Source of the DNA: Vanessa cardui
Taxonomy: Eukaryota; Arthropoda; Insecta; Lepidoptera; Nymphalidae
Direction: 5' to 3'
Length of the DNA: 64,000 nucleotides
Assembly: GCF_905220365.1 (NCBI RefSeq)
Contig: NC_061154.1
Span: 14,074,001 to 14,138,000, forward strand
Below, one piece after another: positions 36,105 through 48,815 of the stretch. The notes below the pieces were generated by a model. That model saw only the letters and a program-made list of their open reading frames with translations. It was not told the DNA's origin and made no database searches. Every line of letters begins with the position of its first letter. Position 1 is the stretch's first letter. A program made the position numbers and the translations under genes.

Positions 36105-36375
36105 ATTTGAAAATTCATCACCTAAGAGTTTGAAACTTATGATGGAAATTTTTTCTGGGTGGTCTTAATTTATCAAAGTAAGAAATATGCAAAATATTAT
36201 TTGAAGATAAAATATTTAAAATAAAAGAAATATGTTACGGATTTCTGAAAATAGATCAGCCAAGAGGGTGATTGAGAATGTAAGTTTATGATTCTATTAA
36301 GATAGCGATAAAAAGCTTTGGTAATTGAAAATTAGTCACCCGCGAGCGTGAAATTGAGGATGTAAGTATGGATGA
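36105..36375. repeat. Degenerate tandem repeat, period about 100-140 bp
   Basis: Three diverged copies start GAAAATTCATCACCTAAGAG (36108), GAAAATAGATCAGCCAAGAG (36248) and GAAAATTAGTCACCCGCGAG (36328), each followed by a GTGA/TGAA run and AATGTAAGT or GGATGTAAGT-like words. Such GAAAATTCATC-CCTAAG arrays occur inside lepidopteran Helitrons, so this may be the inside of a lost element. Confidence 0.55.
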
Positions 36376-36830
36376 AAGTTCATCATTTTACATTCAGAAA
36401 CATGATAGTCTGTGGTTTGATTCTGTTTTTAAGTAAAAAATCAACGCTATAGGGTTTTCCGATTTTCCGTCACGACTTGTAAACGTAACTGAACGTAACG
36501 TGAGTAAAATCGAAGCGGTATCGTCTTTAAATAGTAATTTAGACTTTTTTTTAGTTTGGATGTTCCGTCTCCTAATTTATTACTAATATATTTATTCTTG
36601 TGAGGTTTTTGCATAAGATCTGGTATGAGTATACATACAAAAATAACGGAAGACTGATATAAAAAAATAAATAAATAACGTGCAACACGTACATATATTT
36701 ATGCTTACGTTTTCTATATTTGCTTTAATATACTGTTGTAACACACGCTACTTATAGGTTTAAGTTAGCTTTCTGCACTGTTTTTTTATATAAAATTCAA
36801 GTATGCCAAATGTTACACACCTCTTTAAAC

Positions 36831-36975
36831 GTAATTCAAACTCAAACTCCTTTATTCAATATAGAAGTATTACACTTATTGACTACAATCAGATTCAACA
36901 ACCAGTTCAAAAAATGAAACACCCTGACCTGAGAAGAACCGGCGAAAGAAACTCAGTATGTCGTTTTTTTTAAAT
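36831..36975 (-). mobile_element. LINE 3' tail fragment
   Basis: The reverse strand reads CTGAGTTTCTTTCGCCGGTT then TTCTCAGG and, further on, TTGAATAAAGGAGTTTGAGT. This is the same tail as at 7230-7380. Confidence 0.7.
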
Positions 36976-38639
36976 GAAATACATAAATTGAATATAAAGT
37001 TAATTATAGATATGGTTGAAAACGGTTATTAAAATATTGTTAAAAATTATACTTAATGTTTATTTCGCGTATTAAAATAAAGTATATCTAGATAGTGATG
37101 CACACAAAATAACTTAAGTAATTGAGCCAACTTAATTAGTATCTTTGTGTACGTGACTCCTACGCTTGAAACTTGCCTAACGTCATACTTACTACTACAA
37201 GCGTGCCTTTACTTACGGTGGTATTTTTTTCACGCGTTCTCAGCTTTGACAGTCTATCTAGACTTATAAATAAACAAAGTATATGGAAGTCTTATAAAAT
37301 AGTAGTAATTATAACTAAAAAAAAATATTAGGACGAGAAGTGAGCGTAACTTTCCCTGATAGTGCAATTTTAATAATATTTTTAGCTTAGGTTTTACTTT
37401 CAACGGCGCTACGATAAAGTTCAAGGTCACTCCTGAGAACGTAATACAGGCATGTTGTACATTTCAACTAATTATCTATGTTTTATACTATGAAAATATT
37501 TTTTTGGAACAGTTAATCATTGTGCGGTTTAAAACTTATTTCAAATGTAATAATCTATAATTCATTGAATTGCTTACAAAAGCGACATAAGAATGTGTTT
37601 CTGTTTTTGTGATCTATTATTTTCAAAAAACTTTTTAAAATATTTTTATATGATTGTTGAAGTCAACAATATTTAAGATTATATTCATTATTTAATTAAA
37701 TTAAATCAATCAAGTCATTGTAATAATTAATATAAAAGTATTTTACTATCCTAAAAATCATACCATTAACTAACTTTTTTGTCTAAATTTATGTTTTTAA
37801 CTACAAAACCGCACTTCAAATCATAATTAAACTTTAAACTATATTACAAAACATAATAAGAAACACAGTTATTCCAGGAGGCTATAACATGACATATTTC
37901 ATTTCAAGCAACTGTAAATTTTATTCAATGTGTTCTGTTATATGAATGATTTAATTTTGTATGATATTAAGTACTTGTAATGAAACTATTAATAAGTCAT
38001 GTATTATATAACACAACCTCAAAGTATGTCACTAACAACTGTCATGTATCATAACCTATAAACACGTTTACAACCTATAAGTTAGCAAACATCATACAGC
38101 CTCCAATTCAAATAAGGAACTTCAGATGATATGAAATCTGTTCTGTAAATTATAGTCTTATTTCATGTAAACGGAGAAAAAGGCCAACCTTTCCGCAAAG
38201 TAAGTGAGGTTAAGGTTATGCCGCATTGGAATCGATTTGCTTTTGCTAAACGAAACCTTAAAGTAAGAAACATACCTTATCACGTTCCACACAGGTTTTA
38301 TCCAAAACAGCACTATATTTAACTAATTATCACTAGTTAAGGCACTAACTTCTGTAATCATTTATCGAATAAACAATTACGACTGCCTAGCGTATAAAAG
38401 AATGGTGTGACTAAAACTGACTTCACTTTGCTTAAGAATTAAAATTATTTTCACATCTAAATTATTAAATAATCGCAATGCGGATATTTAAAATATTAAT
38501 ATTATATCCTTCTCTACACAGAATCAATTGAACATAAGAAAACACCAAAAACAACTAATGACTGTACAGGATTTTTTTTACTTCAGTAAATTAGAACATT
38601 TTTTTTTTAATTTTGCTTTTACTGTGGATTAATATTAGC
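36976..38639. other. Non-coding stretch, no gene seen
   Basis: No coding support. The AT-rich sequence appears unique apart from homopolymers. Confidence 0.5.
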
Positions 38640-38830
38640 GGTTACTTTGTCGACTGCCAAAAATGTTCTAGTTCACGAAATCGTCTTGGAGTTGTTACCC
38701 TAATTGCACAAGCAAGTTTAAAACGCATGCGCCTGCTATGTCGACCTCGCCCCTCTTTCGCGGTCTCCTCAATGAGTGACGTCACCTTCACTAAAACTCC
38801 CATCCTATAGTAATCATGAACTTTGTAGAT
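38640..38830. promoter_or_regulatory. Candidate promoter or regulatory patch (CRE and NRF1-like sites)
   Basis: A GC-richer island in AT-rich DNA carries a perfect CRE palindrome TGACGTCA (38777-38784) and CGCATGCGC (38724-38732), one base short of the NRF1 core palindrome often found at nuclear genes for mitochondrial proteins. It overlaps open frames on both strands without domains. Orientation and target gene are not determined. The SDHA-like gene is the nearest recognised gene, 11 kb downstream. Inference from motifs only. Confidence 0.3.
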
Positions 38831-39985
38831 GTCGAGCAAAATAAAGATGACATTGATGTCTACTAAAGTTTTAGTTAGTACACGTGAAACATAATCTGTA
38901 TCTCTTGATTTGCAGCTGTAATACCTATTTTTTTGTTTCAGGTTTCTGTTTATTATTATTTTTTGCATTTAAGGTGAAACATTATATATACAATGGAATT
39001 TGTGACTTTGTAAAGTACTAACTTGTCAATGTTATACTCAAAACTCCTTTATTTCCAGTCCCTAACGAGTAACTTTTCTTGTTTGAGTAAAATGAATGAA
39101 CTGAAATTTACTATTGTTATTCATAATCTGTATTTTTGTTATAAGTAATTGATGAATGTGGTTATTTTTATTTGACTACTATTTCTTTGTTTATTTTAAT
39201 GCAACACTAGACCAACTCTTCACCAACGTAGAATTCACCTTATAACGAAATTCTATCAAAATGTACGATTTTATTGTTTAATTATTATTTATCTTATTTT
39301 CCTGTTATCGTACTTTTTTTAATTATTAATATAAAATATTAGTATTCATTAGCTATAAGACTTCTTCACATTAAAAAAACAGAAAAAATACAAAAAAAAT
39401 TGCGTAGCCTAAGCGCTATTTCATTTTCGTAATAGTCTAATCTAATATGAAATTTGTTAGGGGATGATAGTGCAGATATTGTAATTGCATTTTAATCTGC
39501 AGAAAAGAGCATCCCCAATTGTATTCCCTTAGAGGGGTGAATTAAAAAAGTAGTCTACGTCCGCCCTTGGGGTGCCCTGCTTAGTAACATTTCATCAAAT
39601 TTTCATTTCATTTTCATTAAAAAATAGTTCATAGGTTTACGCTTTGCCTAATTATGAATCATGTGTAACTGTATTAGTACTTAATAATTACAGACACAGT
39701 GCCTTGGAATGTTAACTTAGCACACTTTTAGTATCAACTAAATTTTAGAAAACTCGTAATAATTTACTTCCCTTCGTAAAATATTCTACTGTCAAGCAGC
39801 ATTACTTATAGTAACCATCATGATTCACACATAACAAATAATCTGATCACAGGTCTCGTCAGTAACTTTGCACATAATTCCAGGCAGCAAGCAGCTTTTA
39901 TTTTGTGCTCATTGCCAAGTCAGTATAATTATTATATAAAGAAAACTATTGATACAATTACTAAATGTTGATTTTTAACTACATA
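38831..39985. other. Non-coding stretch, no gene seen
   Basis: AT-rich. Nothing recognised. Confidence 0.5.
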
Positions 39986-39988
39986 ATA

Positions 39989-40330
39989 ATTTGAATAGGA
40001 CTTGGCTATTATGAGATCTCAAAACTTTTTACGATGGAAAGAATGCAGCAAGAGGCTTGGAATTTTTTTACATATAATGTTTTTGGTGGGATACATATAT
40101 GTATATATAAAATTTCTATCAAACCTTTTCAACCGACTTCAAAATGGAGGAGGTTATCAATTCGTCTGTATTTTTTTAATATTTGTTACCTCATAACTTT
40201 TCACTGGGAGAACCAAGAGGAGCTGTTAGATAGCAAGTACTTTCCGTGTGTTTTCATTTTAATTTAGTCTAGTTCTGATGATGGTATCCATATGAAAGCG
40301 ATATAAGTCTTAAATTTGTATTATGTATAT
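39989..40330 (+). mobile_element. Interspersed repeat family Y, copy 2
   Basis: The left part matches 13745-13856 (GAGATCTCAAAACTTTTTAC, then TTTTTGGTGGGAT). The right part has AACCGACTTCAAAATGGAGG and TATCAATTCGTCTGTATTTT, words common in lepidopteran repeats. Confidence 0.7.
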
Positions 40331-40610
40331 TCGCGATAAATTGGCGAATAAATCAAAGTTGCGCCAACCAATTTTGATGATTCTTTTTGTATTACCAAGG
40401 ATATATTTCAAGGGTAGTTTGAAAGTTTGGTAAGATTCTGAGCATAGGATCCATGACAAAGTAACGGAACGGAAGGGAACGGAACAATTCTGAGGAGCAC
40501 GTTAGCGACACTCGGCCGAATCATTTATTTGTGGGTTACTTGGATATTTGAGTCACCTCCCGTAACGTGATTATGTTCATGTCATTATTATATTCGAATA
40601 TTATAATCAA
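40331..40610. other. Spacer, no gene seen
   Basis: Contains the local repeat GGAACGGAAGGGAACGGAAC at 40465. Nothing else. Confidence 0.45.
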
Positions 40611-41262
40611 CTAGCGACCACCCCGGCTTCGCACTGGAGCAATACTGATACTAAATATACTACAGAATTTGTTTATTTATGACATCACATTGCAAACTTC
40701 TAAAATTATCAGTGTTTCCTTACTATAATAATAAGATACCGGAAAATATAATATATAATAAGATACCGGAAATATATACCGCATATATAATAAGATACCG
40801 GAAAATATAATCAATTTACCATTTTCAAAATTTAAAAATATTATTAAGACTAAATTAATAAATAAATCATACTATTCATTAAAAGAGTACTTTTTAGAAA
40901 GAAACGCCTGGAGTTAGGCTCGGGTTCCATGATAGGACGCTAATTACTGTCAATAACGGCATTGTAAATCTGTTTATTTGAAAAGAGCAACTATGCGAGT
41001 TTCTTGCCGTTTCTTCTCGCTAGAAGCTGCTTTCCGAAACGGTGGTAGTATTTGATTATTGACGATTCAAAAACGCTTCATTGTGAAGTTTACTTGAATA
41101 AAATTGATTTGATTTGATTTGATATATTGTTCAGTATTATATACGCAAACCTTCTCCTCGAATTACACTATCTATTAAAAAAACCGCATCAAAATCCGTT
41201 GCGTAGTTATAAGTAAGGATATAGGGGCAGAGAAAACGACTTTGTTTTATACTTTCTAGTGA
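40611..41262 (-). mobile_element. Non-autonomous Helitron (family H2) with nested insert
   Basis: Borders are exact: A (41263) then TC (41262-41261) on the minus strand, and CTAG (40614-40611) followed by T. The outer parts match the other H2 copies. 40726-40810 holds three copies of ATAATAAGATACCGGAAA. The middle (40879-41128) is an unrelated LINE tail. Confidence 0.8.
40879..41128 (+). mobile_element. LINE 3' tail nested in the Helitron
   Basis: Contains GCGAGTTTCTTGCCGTTTCT, then GAAGCTGCTTTCCGAAACGG and ACTTGAATAAAATTGATTTG with ATTTG repeats at its end, typical of the 3' terminus of a lepidopteran CR1/jockey-like LINE. It interrupts Helitron sequence, so it inserted later. Confidence 0.75.
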
Positions 41263-42100
41263 TGGAATCCCTAATAAGCTCACACTTAGGGTGCGATATG
41301 GGGCAGAATTTCTTACTGTCTTTAATCAATTTTTTTGTATGTGATGTGATGTCATATGATGTACGACATATATTACCTCTTTTGCAAAGCTTTTTTACCG
41401 AGGTCGACTACAGTCTTTTTAGGGTGGTACCTTGTAGTTTATTTATTTATAGTATGTTTATTATCCATGTTAAGCAAAATGAATTAGACTACGTCAGCTT
41501 CACTTAAAATCAAAAAAATAAATAAAAATTTTAACAAAAGGAAAAACCGACTTCAAACAAAACACTATTTTGAAACATATTGATATGCACTATAAAGTAA
41601 TAAAAATATTTGCGTATTCAACATATTTTTTAGAGTCCTCCTAAGTAAAATGAAATGAAAAATATTAGACTATTTAAAAGTCGATTTACGATTATATAAC
41701 GTAAATATAGTTATTGTTATATTTAGAGCCGGTGTCATTATAAAGAACCTATTTTCAATAGAGTAGGTAAATAAACAGTACAAAATATTAATGAATCTAC
41801 AAACAGTAAACATTTGTTTTTGTAATTCAATCAGTACAGTCTTAATTGAGAAAAAAACCGAAGTTGCGTCTAAAAGCTTCAGACCATCGCTCATAGAAAA
41901 ACATCGATATCGAAATGATAAAAGCAGACATTGAAAACGAAAATCGACAAAGATAGATGATGTTAAAGTCCATTTAATATTACTCTCTCAACTCAGCCAC
42001 TATCACCATGATGATTTCAATATGCATATTCAGACAAAGATTCGATCCGATCTAATAAAATCACACTTTTGATAGGCTGGCAAGGAGACATTTTTTTGTG
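41263..42100. other. Non-coding stretch, no gene seen
   Basis: The 82-codon frame at 41259-41507 begins within the Helitron border and has no recognised domain. Confidence 0.45.
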
Positions 42101-42102
42101 AT

Positions 42103-42315
42103 ATAGGTGGCAAACGAGCAGGAGGCTCACCTGATGGAAAGTGACTACCACCGCCCATGGACATCTGAAACACCACGGGGCTTGCAGGTGCGTTGCCGGC
42201 CTTTAAGGAAGGTGTACGCTCTTTTCTTGAAGGTTCCCATGTCGTATCGGTTCGGAAAAACCGCCGGCGAAAACTGGTTCCACAAAGTGGTTGTGCGAGG
42301 CAGAAAAAGGTGACA
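42103..42315 (+). mobile_element. Lepidopteran dispersed repeat
   Basis: GGCAAACGAGCAGGAGGCTC, ACCACCGCCCATGGACAT and GTGCGTTGCCGGCCTTTAAG in this order form a very common lepidopteran retroelement-derived repeat. The GC-rich 68-codon frame is a by-product. A scrap of the same repeat may be at 52385-52420. Confidence 0.75.
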
Positions 42316-44036
42316 TAGGTGTCCTTTTTAAAAAAATTCTATCACATTTGTTGAGGATTTAAAATTATACGTGCGCCGTCCCCTAGTCATCTCAAAGATG
42401 GTGGTCGGGGAAAATTGTACCTGTTTGGTACAATCGTATAAATTTGATTTTTTAAGTTGTTTCTACTCAATTTCAGATATTGCTGCAATCGTTGCAACAG
42501 TATCCTTTACGTTAATGCTTTAGCAATTAATAAAACCAAATGGTACGGTTAGTTACAAATTGAAGGATTTTTTCCAGAAAGTGAGTTCTACGAGGCAAAG
42601 CCGAATGTTCATTTAATTATAGGTAAGAAAGAACATTACTACAATATTAATATGCGAACAGTTATCATCAAGTCCTTATATGAATATATACAAATATGAA
42701 TTAAAAGTTATTATGAGTATAATTTTTTAACGCGTGGAACGTGGAACAGTCACCTATGAAGACAATAAGGCACTTTTGCACGACTACTCCAAGATTCGAA
42801 TGTTTCAACAACAAAAGTAATAATAACATAAATTGGAATAAGACACGAAGATTTATTCGCTTCAGAGAAGAAAGAAATAATTAAAATAGTATTGCAATGA
42901 AATTGTTAAAATAGTATTGCACTTCAATTTGTTAACAAACACATTATAAGATTACTCGTTTGTATACCTGCCCTAAAAACGGGGAAATGGAGTTTTTAAA
43001 ACATGAATTGGCTTCAGCAAAGAAATCAACCATCCATAAAGTGAACACTTAAATATGAACAATGACACAAATGGAATGTTTCATTCAACTAGCTTCGAAT
43101 CCTGACTTTGTACGGTGAAAAAAATTTTCATTGCTGTGAAATGGCCATCCAAAAAAATCATCCAAGACAAACAGACACAACTAAATCCATGCTGTTTGAA
43201 CGCCTTTGCTGCAGAGCTTCTCGCCTTACCTGTCCTTGCGCGAGGATTAGTTTGATTTACATAGCAACCAGTCGACAAAACTCCAGCTATCGAGTGTCCT
43301 CAGGTACCTAGCCACCGAAACCAAAACTGGGCAGTGCACCGTAAGAGTCTTCCTGGAATGGGGATACAAAAAATATTATACTCGGTCCAGCTGCTAAGGA
43401 GGAGTTCAATGAGGTTCAAATCTATTTAAAACCGATTTCAAGCCACAGGTGGACACGGTACCTACCTTTCCCAACGATAACACGTTGAAATTTTTGTGAT
43501 TTAGTCATATAAAATGCGTGCTTAGCACAAATAAAGATATGAAGTTTGATCTACAAATGATTTGATTTATTCCCATGTATGTTATGATGAAGTATCAACA
43601 CTATATTCAGCAAAAAGGTTTATTTATTTATTTGATGCGTACCGATGTTCATTTTTATCCTTTTTTTAAATATTTCATTTGATATTTCACCGCGAGAATT
43701 TGTTTGCTTTCTAACCCTTGATGTCTGGTACTAGGTTCATTTTCCAAATATTGCAGTTAGCACATATTCAACTTCTACTATTTTTGGGGCATAAATATTG
43801 AAAATATTGGAAATTAAGAAACAAGTGTTAGAAAATTTGAGCGACTGAAAGTCGACAACTCAATTGCTAACACAAACCTATTACGTACTCTGGCTGAATG
43901 AATGCCGAAATGAATTAATAACTACTTAATTATGATAGTATTATTAAAATTATTTATCATGAGGTTTTGGACCGGCGCTCATCAGTTTTTATTAACTATA
44001 CTTTTTTCAAGAGTAATTTGTTTATTTTATTTAATA
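42316..44036. other. Non-coding stretch, no gene recognised
   Basis: 43080-43330 is GC-richer and open on both strands for about 65 codons (plus-strand product Cys- and Arg-rich), but no domain or splice context was found. It may be an unidentified transposon fossil. Confidence 0.45.
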
Positions 44037-44359
44037 CTAGCTATACCCGCCCGCTTCGCTGGGCATTAGTAGCAGAAAAATATTATTTTCATTTTTCATT
44101 TTGTAATTAATTACTGATCATCAACTATGTACAAATAATAAAGAAACAAATAAAGAGAACAAAACATGCGAGAAGAAGAGAACAGAAAAATAATATTCTT
44201 CATCTATTTCATCTTCTTCAAGATGTTCTCGATAGGCTGCAGATTGGTCATAACACCTATAAACTTATACGATGTTATACAGGTTCGATGAAATTTTTAA
44301 TTAAATTTCTATAGTCTGTAAAAGTTTGCATCAAACCAACACGTCCTCTTTTATCCGCT

Positions 44360-45690
44360 TCCAACGAATATCGATGTTATTACATTTACAACCTTGCCAA
44401 TACTTGCGAACGTACGTCAAAGCATCCTGAGCATATTCGTGCATATGTCTTGGACTTCCACTGTACGAAGATCTTTGTCCAATATCAGCAGATACTATAT
44501 CATTCGATATTGTATCTCGTAAATAAATGTACTTTTTGGCTCAGAGTTTTGATTAGTTGTATCGAATGTAGTTTAATCGTTCGTTCTCGACCATAGCGTA
44601 CATGTTAACAATGAATTGTTAAAACAGTTGACGACACTTCAGAATACAGTTAGATTGATTATCTCTAATCATTATACGATACACAAAAAAATCCATACAA
44701 TTAACTCTTCAATGTCACAGAGCCTGTCGTGAGAATATTTTGATACAGTCCGAGATGATATCCATCTATAATTGAATAATCGTAATAACTGTCATACGGT
44801 TGATGTGTTTCAGCGACACCTTGATTGTTTTTGTGTCGTTTAATGATAACAACACCTTGTTTTGTACCGACAACTACAGCTGTGGGTTCAGGAGCTATGG
44901 CAGCATGAAAATGCCTTTCATGCTCTGCATTCAATGGCGTTCTATCTGCATTGATAATGACTTTGAATCATTTGTTGTTTCACCCTCTAGAGCAGTTTTA
45001 AAATCTTTAACTAAACATTTATTTTCATAAAGTATAATCCTAAATTTAGCGATGATTCTCGATTAGTTTCTGGTAATCGAGAAATCATCGCCATGGTGGT
45101 ACTGAACATGCATCGAAGATCAATCTTTTTCTACGTTGTCCATGGAATAAATCTCCAGAAACTGGAGATTTTATTTAGATACTGGAAGAAGTGAACCAAT
45201 CATATGATACACTTTAAACGTAGATGCGAAATTATTGAATTGTACAATATTTGTTGCTCCAAATGATGTCATTTCAAAGCAAGCAAAGATTTAAGAAAAT
45301 GGTAAATACATTTTGCCAGTGGAGTAACACTATACCAGCAGTTTATTTTAAACATCATAGCGTGACAATATGGGCATACTATATTCATTGAACCAATGAT
45401 CACATCGGGATTTATTGAGATTCTAGTTCTTGACTTAGTCTATTTTAATCGTTGATCATCCAGTCGTTGGGCTCGGTTGTCAAGTGTTTCAGTATCTCTT
45501 GATGAAGATGCTTGTTCGAAGATCTGGAACTTGATCATTATGTTGACTAACTGTTCTCAAAGTAGAAATTCGGATTCTATTTGTTTCTAAGCGTACATAT
45601 TTCTTGTTAGTGTGTTGTTTCCGTAGCTCGTTTGGATGACGCTGCGCATATATTGTTGATGTTCTGATCTTTTGTTTCTTCAATGGCATG
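44360..45690 (-). pseudogene. Helitron protein remnant (N-terminus and start of Rep domain)
   Basis: In order on the minus strand: KYVRLETNRIRISTLR (about 45600); LKHLTTEPNDWMI-like wording near 45450; AAIAPEPTAVVVGTKQGVVI then GVAETHQPYDS and IIDGYHLGLYQN (44850-44720), matching the region before Rep in Helitron proteins; and SPRHMHEYAQDALTYVRKY (about 44470-44410), the start of the Rep domain. The HUH and Tyr catalytic motifs further on are not present and the frames are broken. The intact protein would nick and join DNA in rolling-circle transposition. Confidence 0.8.
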
Positions 45691-46223
45691 GTGGTTTCTG
45701 TTTATTGTTTGATTATTATATTATTTGATTCAATGATGATCAATGATTTTCATTTTTATTTCATATTTTATACTTATCGGTTGATCGGCATAGAAATGCA
45801 TCGTGATACTCGTAAGGGCCATCTGTTGGTTATTTTATATGATACGGATGAAATAATCACTTTCTCCGTGGAAAATTACTTGTACGTACTCATTTTCATG
45901 ACAATCGGTTAAACGGTGTAGATATATTTATATCGCAGCGCTACCTGGTGGCGAGTTACATCGATGGGGATAGCATAATCTCTTTATTCATTTAATCTTA
46001 ATGATCGATCAAATACTTTCTGAGTTTATAGATGACGCACAAACAAACATATCCACTTTTGTGTATAGATAGCCTTTCATTTGCGCAAGCATATGTTTTT
46101 CCTGTATACCAATTTTTATAAAGATTCACGGTGCATCTGTTCTCGAGTTATAGCAGACCATACAGACCAAAAAAAATCTAAAATGGTAAAAATTATGTCA
46201 GTCAATCATAAAAAGAATACTTA

Positions 46224-46254
46224 GCACTTATTTTTGTCGTACAAAAATAAGTGC
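46224..46254. repeat. Perfect 14-bp inverted repeat
   Basis: GCACTTATTTTTGT and ACAAAAATAAGTGC are separated by CGT, inside the Helitron 5' region. Confidence 0.95.
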
Positions 46255-46928
46255 GCAGACAGACTCTAGAGATTTATATAAGACCTAGTATAGATTTAAT
46301 ATTCACGTGCGAAAGCTTTATTATTAGCGTATTTCATGTATAACTTTGGTGTTTCTATACCGATTTCTATGCTTCTTTTTATGGAATAGTTAATACTGTT
46401 AACTTTTTTATATATTATATATAAACGCAGGAATAGACAAATATAATCAGAAAGCTTCGAACTACTAAGCTATTGGGAGTGACACGTGTTATTGTGAGTC
46501 AATCATAAAAGATAAACAAAGGCCGTCATGGGATATTTTTTACATAATTTTAAGGAGAACATTTCCGTAATACACAATTTCTATGTAGCTTTAACCATTA
46601 AGTTTGTACACGCGACGGAAGCTTAAAATATGGAGTAACTTCTCCCGTTTTTCCGACATTTCCCTTCACTGCTCTGCTCCTATTGACTGTAGCGTGATGA
46701 AAAGTATACTATAACCAGCTCAGGAGTATGAAAAATAATTGTACCAAGTTTTGTTAAAATCCGTCGAGTACTTTTTGTTTCTATAACGGTTATACGGACA
46801 GACAGACAAAAATTTTCCGATTGCATTTTTGCCATCAGTATCGACCCCTTATCAACCTCTGATAGTTATTTTGGAAATATATTTCATGTACAGAATTGAC
46901 CTCCCTACAGATTTATTATAAGTATAGA

Positions 46929-48815
46929 TGAGTCGCTAAACTTGAGATTAGTAATTATTGTACAAAAGCAGGAATATGTTTTGTTACATGACAACAGTAT
47001 TAATAACTAGATCACACCCGTTAATTTTAGATAAGAACAATTGAACATCAACACATACATTGCTTGAACACGAGGAGGATATAACTTAATAATGCCCAAT
47101 ATCTGTCAACAAAAAGACATCCTTTATTGAACAATGTAATCGTTCCTGTAATGGATTCCCGCACACATCTGTCGATCGATATATTTTGAGCAAACAATTT
47201 TTATACGATTGAAAACATTGAGGTCCCGAACGTGAATTCCGAATCGGACCGGGCAAAACACAGACAAATCAATATGGGTATTTGTATTCCTCTCTATAAT
47301 TTCTAGTTCACTTGTTCCACGGAAAATGGTGCTCTGAGATAATCTTTTTTTTAATACGTCTAAATTCATACATAGTACATAATATTTATTGGATTATTTA
47401 TAATAAGTATTTTTTAGGTTCTTTATCGTATATGTTTAGATAGTAATATATATATTAGTAAAGACATCACGTTCTGACCGCTTCTCTGTACAGTCGTGGT
47501 AAAAAATGGTTCGTCACCTTAAGATCTATTTTTATGTGCTCAGTATGAGCGATAATCCGCTTTACCGATAGAAAAAAGTTGAAACTGACAGAGATATTTT
47601 GCCAATTCATTAGAAGTTATCATATCTAATTTGAATTTGTAATGACTAATTATGCCAGTAAAAGGTTTCATGTTGATATAAAAGACTTAGTCCAAAGATG
47701 TTACACCAGTTTGAACCAAGTTATCGTACTATGTAAGTTTAATTTTTCAGTTATTGCCTTAGTTTGAAAAGGTACTAAGAGTTTACGATTTGACAAATAT
47801 TTTCTTACTCTGACTGCACATTGAAAAAGGGGGAGATGATCAACGGAATTTAATGATCCTTTAAGAAGAAATATTTAAGGACAATCTGTGGCGAGCTATA
47901 GTCTCTTATCAATACGCTGAGTAGTGTTCACATGATCTGTGCACAAGAAAGTAATACGTTGTATAGAAAAGTCGAAAGTAAATTAAATATTATATGCGGT
48001 AACCGTTATTATTCTAATCTACACTCAAATACTGTCAAAAACTGTAAAGCAGACCGTCCAACGGACATCCTTCCACCTAATAAAATTGGGTTGACGAAAC
48101 GCCATCATGTAAACGTTTCCGACCAAAAATTTAACACAATTTTAAAGAGGACTTATTGCAACACGTCCAATGGGAGCTGAGACTAAATACAGAGACATAG
48201 ATGGATAGCTTTGACACTTTGCGGCAGATTTACAATTTAATTGTAAATATTTTAATGTTTCACTACAAAGAAGTCTTTGAACAGTGTTTATACATTTATG
48301 TTAACTTTAAGTACTGGCTCGTCATTCGATTAATTAGAAAAATAAACTATTATGACAGTAAACAAACGTGTCAGTCACATATTGGTAGTTTGAGTGTTCG
48401 GTATAAACCAATATAAAGATGAATATGATAAAATCGAGTCGGGTAAGTATGAGCCTTAAGTATATTTTAATTTTAATATAAGATTAAATGTCTAAATTAG
48501 TTTAAGCATTCTAACTACAAATACCGTGAACTAACTTTTAATTTGGTTATACCTATTTATTTTCTATGGTTTATTTTATTATTATTATATTTAATGAAGA
48601 GCACTGTCACTGTCATGTAAGCTTCTTTATACTATTAACATAGAACGCCTACCACGATATATATCTTATTATTTGTAATTATGATGTTACAACTATCCTT
48701 CCTTCAAAAGTACTGATATTTACGATAGCAAAACTTAAGAGTTGTGGAGTTGGAATGGAGATGAATAATTGTAATAAAAAATCTTTATGGCTATGACTTA
48801 TGACTTTATAGAGTG
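46929..48815. other. Non-coding stretch, no gene seen
   Basis: The adjacent open frames at 47932-48180 and 48201-48416 show no recognised domain. Otherwise AT-rich. Confidence 0.45.

Larger units (their letters stand above)
44037..46928 (-). mobile_element. Structurally complete but decayed autonomous Helitron (2.9 kb)
   Basis: On the minus strand it begins TCTATACTTATAATAAATCT directly after A (46929). It ends GCGGGTATAGCTAG directly before T (44036), with the stem GCCCAGCGAAGCGGGC just upstream of CTAG. These are the canonical Helitron termini and A/T target. Coding remnants inside are Helitron Rep N-terminal and Rep-domain pieces. The helicase part is missing, so it is an internally deleted relic. 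Confidence 0.9.

Noticed and set aside
38642..38968. 108-codon minus-strand open frame
   Set aside because: Basic but without recognisable domain. The GC-rich half coincides with a probable regulatory patch and is open on both strands.
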